A stretch of 64,000 nt of DNA, from positions 124,001 through 188,000 of the forward strand of contig BSQZ01000097.1 in NCBI GenBank assembly GCA_033239005.1, given 5' to 3'. This DNA comes from Lamellibrachia satsuma. Lineage: Eukaryota > Annelida > Polychaeta > Sabellida > Siboglinidae. Shown here in pieces: positions 63,815 to 64,000 of this stretch; position 1 is the stretch's first letter; every line of letters starts with the position of its first letter. The translations under genes and the position numbers were made by a program. The notes beneath the pieces are model-generated. The model saw only the letters and a program-made list of their open reading frames with translations, did no database searches and was not told the origin of the DNA.

Positions 63815-64000
63815 CAAGGAACTTTGTAATCATGGCCACCAGGTGGCTCATGTAAAACCAAGGGCAACAGAGATCATTGTCGCATCTTGACCTGTAACCA
63901 AGGACAACAGAGATCATAGTTTGAGAATGTGAATCTAGTTTCAGAATATGAATCGACAGTCTGAGAGTGTAAATCAACAGTCTGAGAATGTGAATCAAAA
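63815..64000. other. Unassigned end of window with ~21-bp repeats
   Basis: CAGTCTGAGAATGTGAATC-like units occur four times at 63918-63998, and AAGGACAACAGAGATCAT occurs twice (63861, 63900). No gene. Confidence 0.5.

Overview
This is a repeat-rich stretch of animal nuclear DNA. Real coding sequence occurs only as short exons with GT/AG borders. There are non-LTR retrotransposons, one tRNA-derived SINE, DNA transposons, and an exceptional number of tandem arrays (unit lengths from 2 to 64 bp). Exons from MED4 and serpin genes and a two-exon secreted cysteine-rich peptide point to a marine invertebrate, probably a lophotrochozoan such as a mollusc. That placement is inference. No rRNA, CRISPR array or bacterial operon was seen.

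Layout. 0-8 kb: a 64-bp minisatellite beside a DIRS-like Gag ORF, LINE scraps and unassigned DNA. 8-14 kb: one ~37-bp satellite family flanks a cluster of at least three LINE remnants in both orientations. 15.7-24.7 kb: minisatellites plus two damaged copies of adjacent MED4 exons (17.1-18.3 and 20.0-21.9 kb). 25.7-26.9 kb: a long polypyrimidine tract followed by a polypurine tract. 30.6-32.6 kb (minus strand): a complete-looking secreted cysteine-rich peptide gene with TATA box, leader exon, signal-peptide exon and Cys-rich exon. Its upstream promoter-like block recurs at 36.2, 36.7 and 39.1 kb inside a duplicated region. 39.6-42.1 kb: a degraded Ty3/Gypsy integrase whose C-terminal codons have been amplified into a 51-bp minisatellite. 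44.2-46.4 kb (minus strand): the two ends of a serpin gene, with its middle replaced by (TA)n and a LINE scrap.

46.9-59.3 kb: a low-copy block with exon-like features, present up to four times. Comparing copies reveals empty sites for a ~2.9-kb LINE (47.5-50.3 kb) and a SINE (57.14-57.41 kb). 52.66-55.86 kb: a 3.2-kb foldback-type DNA transposon with long inverted repeats and a perfect 8-bp target duplication. 61-64 kb: an inverted copy of the 16.4-17.1 kb block, in which one 17-bp unit has expanded to about 19, then a 53-bp array.

The only units that look functional are the cysteine-rich peptide gene and, less surely, some exons of the low-copy block. MED4, serpin, integrase and most LINE copies carry stops, frameshifts or missing parts. 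Boundaries are read by eye and uncertain by tens of bases unless a splice site, target duplication or stop codon fixes them.
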